Below the pieces are notes generated by a model. The model made no database searches. It was not told where the DNA came from and worked only from the letters and a program-made list of their open reading frames with translations. 8,680 nucleotides of DNA from JAYZQT01 sp964412235 (GTDB lineage Bacteria; Pseudomonadota; Alphaproteobacteria; MPNO01; UBA830), in the NCBI GenBank assembly GCA_964412235.1, contig CAYPNT010000103.1:1-8680 (forward strand). Reading direction: 5' to 3'. Shown here in pieces: positions 7,096 to 8,680 of this stretch (its first letter is position 1; each line of letters opens with the position of its first letter). The position numbers and the translations under genes are program-made.

Positions 7096-7146
7096 ATGAC
7101 GCAAAAATCCATTTACGCTGTGAATGATGAATATGCGTTGCTCTGA
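7096..7146 (+). other. Possible 16-residue leader ORF upstream of the SMP-30 gene
   Basis: ATG at 7096 opens a frame of 16 codons (MTQKSIYAVNDEYALL) ending with TGA at 7144-7146. It is preceded by AAGGAAG (7086-7092), a better ribosome-binding sequence than that of most full genes here, with about 5 bases from AAGGA to the ATG. It ends 31 bases before the SMP-30 start. It could be a translated upstream ORF, a gene remnant or chance. I know of no homologue. Confidence 0.25.
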
Positions 7147-7177
7147 TCTCTTAGTAAGTATTTAAAAAGGTTCTGAT

Positions 7178-8206
7178 ATGCCAAGAAATCCAATCAACAA
7201 TTTCAGAGTGACAGAGAGTGATTTTCGATTTCTCGGAGAGGGACTCCAACGCCCGGAATGTATTCTAGCCGAAAAAAATGGAACTCTATGGTCTGCTGAT
7301 GCCCGAGGCGGTGTTGTTAAGATAGGCGTTGATGGAACACAACAAATAATAACGCAGTCTCACAATGCTGAAGTTTTCGCGTCAACAAGCGATGGCGCTA
7401 CGAAGTTCGTTGACGGGACGTTACCGAATGGGCTCGCATTTTTGCCCAATGGAGACATTCTTATTTCAAATTTTGGAACTGATTGCCTCGAACGAATGAC
7501 GCGGACAGGCGAAACTACACTTTTGTTTGATAGGATTGACGGAGAAAATATCGGAAAGGTCAATTTTGTCGCGCGGGACAGCACGGGCAGAATTTGGATC
7601 ACCGTATCTACAATGATGCATGATTGGCCTAAAGCCATAAGGAATAACGTATGCGATGGGCGAATTCTACTTTATGAGGAAGGAAAACCAGTTCGTATAG
7701 TGGCGGATGGGGTACACTTTGCTAATGAGTGTAAATTAGATGCTCGCGAAGAGTATCTATACGTGGTTCAAACGTGTGGCCGAAATATTATCCGTTATAA
7801 AATTGGCAAAGACGGCAGCCTCTCAAATAAAGAAGTATATGGACCCAATGACCATGGCCGGTTTATAGACGGTATCGCTTTTGATGCTTTTGGTAACCTT
7901 TGGGGCACATACGTCATGAGTGATGGAATATTTGCAATAAAACCCAATGGCGACATTCAGCTAATTTTCGATGATTCAAACCCCGAAGAAGTTCACCTAA
8001 TAGACGATGCCTTTCAAACCGGTAAGGTTGATGTAGAGCTACTATTGCAGTGTGGAGGCAAGATTGCGACATGGTGTGCCTCCATCACTTTCGGCCGTTC
8101 TGACCTTAAAACTGTCTACGTGGGCAGCCTAAGAGGGACAAACATTCCCTATTTTAATTCGCCTGTTGCTGGTTTGCCAATGGTACATTGGAATGAAAGT
8201 TATTAA
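7178..8206 (+). CDS. SMP-30/gluconolactonase/LRE-like beta-propeller protein
   Basis: SMP-30-family proteins are six-bladed beta-propellers; characterised members are metal-dependent lactonases that open sugar lactones. The 342-residue protein is near normal length, though somewhat longer than animal SMP-30 (about 299). Seen in order: RPECILAEKNGTLWSADARGG (25-45); LPNGLAFLPNGDILISNFG (82-100); GKVNFVARDSTGRIWITVST (126-145); DGRILLYEEGK (160-170); FANECKLDAREEYLYVVQT (181-199); and DGIAFDAFGNLWGTYV (231-246). By alignment to the family, E27, N183 and D231 are the likely metal ligands, and N129 may contact substrate. No signal peptide is apparent, so it is probably cytoplasmic. AAGG lies 7 bases before ATG 7178, a good ribosome-binding site. 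It follows the dioxygenase gene and is closed by a terminator at 8260-8291. Substrate is unknown; a non-lactonase role cannot be excluded. Confidence 0.92.
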   Translation: MPRNPINNFRVTESDFRFLGEGLQRPECILAEKNGTLWSADARGGVVKIGVDGTQQIITQSHNAEVFASTSDGATKFVDGTLPNGLAFLPNGDILISNFGTDCLERMTRTGETTLLFDRIDGENIGKVNFVARDSTGRIWITVSTMMHDWPKAIRNNVCDGRILLYEEGKPVRIVADGVHFANECKLDAREEYLYVVQTCGRNIIRYKIGKDGSLSNKEVYGPNDHGRFIDGIAFDAFGNLWGTYVMSDGIFAIKPNGDIQLIFDDSNPEEVHLIDDAFQTGKVDVELLLQCGGKIATWCASITFGRSDLKTVYVGSLRGTNIPYFNSPVAGLPMVHWNESY

Positions 8207-8210
8207 TTTT

Positions 8211-8225
8211 TACCGCCGGCCGGTA
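8211..8225. repeat. Small GC-rich hairpin after the SMP-30 stop
   Basis: TACCG (8211-8215) and CGGTA (8221-8225) pair around loop CCGGC, 4 bases after the stop codon. No T-run follows, so it is probably not a terminator itself but may protect the transcript 3' end. Minor feature. Confidence 0.3.
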
Positions 8226-8259
8226 CTCGAAAATCATTCCGCGAAATTTTGAACCATAC

Positions 8260-8291
8260 AAAAAGGGAGGCTCAAGAGAACCTCCCCTTTT
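8260..8291. terminator. Probable bidirectional intrinsic terminator
   Basis: AAAAAGGGAGG (8260-8270) pairs with CCTCCCCTTTT (8281-8291) around the 10-base loop CTCAAGAGAA, with one extra C bulged. On the plus strand the stem ends in TTTT; on the minus strand it ends in TTTTT followed by G. It lies between two convergent genes (SMP-30 stop at 8206, minus-strand gene stop at 8334), just where a shared terminator is expected. Confidence 0.85.
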
Positions 8292-8333
8292 GCTATTGTT
8301 ATCGATATCTTATCGGGTCTTTTTAATCTTTAA

Positions 8334-8678
8334 CTACTTCTTCTTTTTCTTCTTGTTCTTGCACTTAAAAACTTTCTTGCAGGAACATTTTCCATACGTC
8401 TTTTTGCTTCGATCCAATTTTATATTTGCCGAAACTGCACCCGTTAACGTTTTAATTCCTGAAACCTTGCCAGCATATGCGGCTTCCTTAACCTGACCCG
8501 CATAGAACGCCACGGACCCATACTTAAGTTTCTTGGCTAGAGCGCTAATCTTACTCGCACGCCATCCAACGTCTCGTGTGGTTCCACTTTTGGCGAGAGC
8601 TTTAATAGCAATATTATGTTCACACATTTCCCCCATGCGAGCCAATTTTACTTGTGTTGCCTTCGACTTAGCCGACAC
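8334..8678 (-). CDS. Small basic Lys/Cys-rich protein of unknown function (5' end possibly outside)
   Basis: I do not recognise this protein. From a GTG at 8678, two bases from the window edge, the frame gives 114 residues; the true start may lie beyond. The first 20 residues are basic and hydrophilic, so no signal peptide is visible unless it is upstream. The middle (about 38-85), with WRASKISALAKKLKYGS and VAFYAGQVKEAAYAGKVSG, alternates Ala/Lys-rich, probably helical segments with Gly. The C-terminus has Cys at 98, 100 and 106 (KCSCKKVFKCK) and ends in a Lys run (KNKKKKKK), a composition suited to nucleic-acid, polyanion or metal binding; this is inference. C19 is a fourth Cys. The Lys run comes from mixed AAG/AAA codons. 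The convergent terminator and full-length open frame support a real gene. Confidence is in its being coding, not in any role. Confidence 0.65.
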   Translation of the reverse strand: MSAKSKATQVKLARMGEMCEHNIAIKALAKSGTTRDVGWRASKISALAKKLKYGSVAFYAGQVKEAAYAGKVSGIKTLTGAVSANIKLDRSKKTYGKCSCKKVFKCKNKKKKKK

Positions 8679-8680
8679 TG

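Noticed and set aside
8290..8496. Plus-strand frame rich in Phe and Leu, resembling a membrane segment
   Set aside because: It is the antisense of the Lys-rich tail of the minus-strand gene; Lys codons read backwards give Phe and Leu. It also begins at the terminator.
1..8680. CRISPR arrays, insertion sequences, toxin-antitoxin pairs, prophage or retron-like elements
   Set aside because: No regularly spaced repeats, transposase, terminal inverted repeats or reverse transcriptase signatures were seen on either strand.

Overview
The window looks like a chromosomal segment of an alphaproteobacterium with moderate GC content. The main evidence is the minus-strand block, in transcription order: a PIMT-like methyltransferase, a TolC-family outer-membrane protein, PopZ and valyl-tRNA synthetase. 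PopZ is an alphaproteobacterial pole organiser, and its place beside valS and a tolC gene fits that class (recalled knowledge, no search done). I cannot name a genus. The dioxygenase and SMP-30 genes further right would suit a heterotroph that breaks down small organic molecules.

Layout. Positions 1-3823 (minus strand) hold valS (5' part only, running off the left edge), popZ, tolC and the PIMT-like gene. The PIMT-like gene and tolC overlap by 4 bases (ATGA) and are probably translationally coupled. popZ and valS follow after gaps of about 110 bases and may have promoters of their own; a perfect TATAAT lies upstream of popZ. Positions 3824-4026 form a divergent spacer. Positions 4027-4100 (plus) are a complete tRNA-Cys(GCA) with encoded CCA and a well-formed sigma70-type promoter. 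Positions 4101-4543 have no convincing gene but several inverted repeats. Positions 4544-5845 (plus) encode a DEAD-box RNA helicase of the RhlE-like type, starting with TTG and carrying DEGD in place of DEAD. Positions 6057-7049 and 7178-8206 (plus) encode a 2-oxoglutarate/Fe(II) dioxygenase of the isopenicillin-N-synthase-like family and an SMP-30/gluconolactonase-like protein. A probable bidirectional terminator at 8260-8291 separates them from a convergent minus-strand gene (8334-8678 or beyond) for a small, very basic, Cys-containing protein that I do not recognise.

How the genes relate. The left block is housekeeping and cell-envelope: tRNA charging, polar organisation, outer-membrane export and a methyltransferase of uncertain substrate. 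The tRNA and helicase serve translation and RNA handling. The oxygenase and SMP-30 pair could form a short catabolic step (oxidation, then lactone hydrolysis), but this rests on family knowledge and adjacency only.

I found no mobile element, CRISPR array, phage gene or clear defence system. The best leads are the PIMT-like protein that lacks the catalytic-site Ser and Asp of canonical PIMT, the DEGD helicase, the oxygenase/SMP-30 pair with a possible short leader ORF between them, and the unknown Lys/Cys-tailed protein at the right edge.
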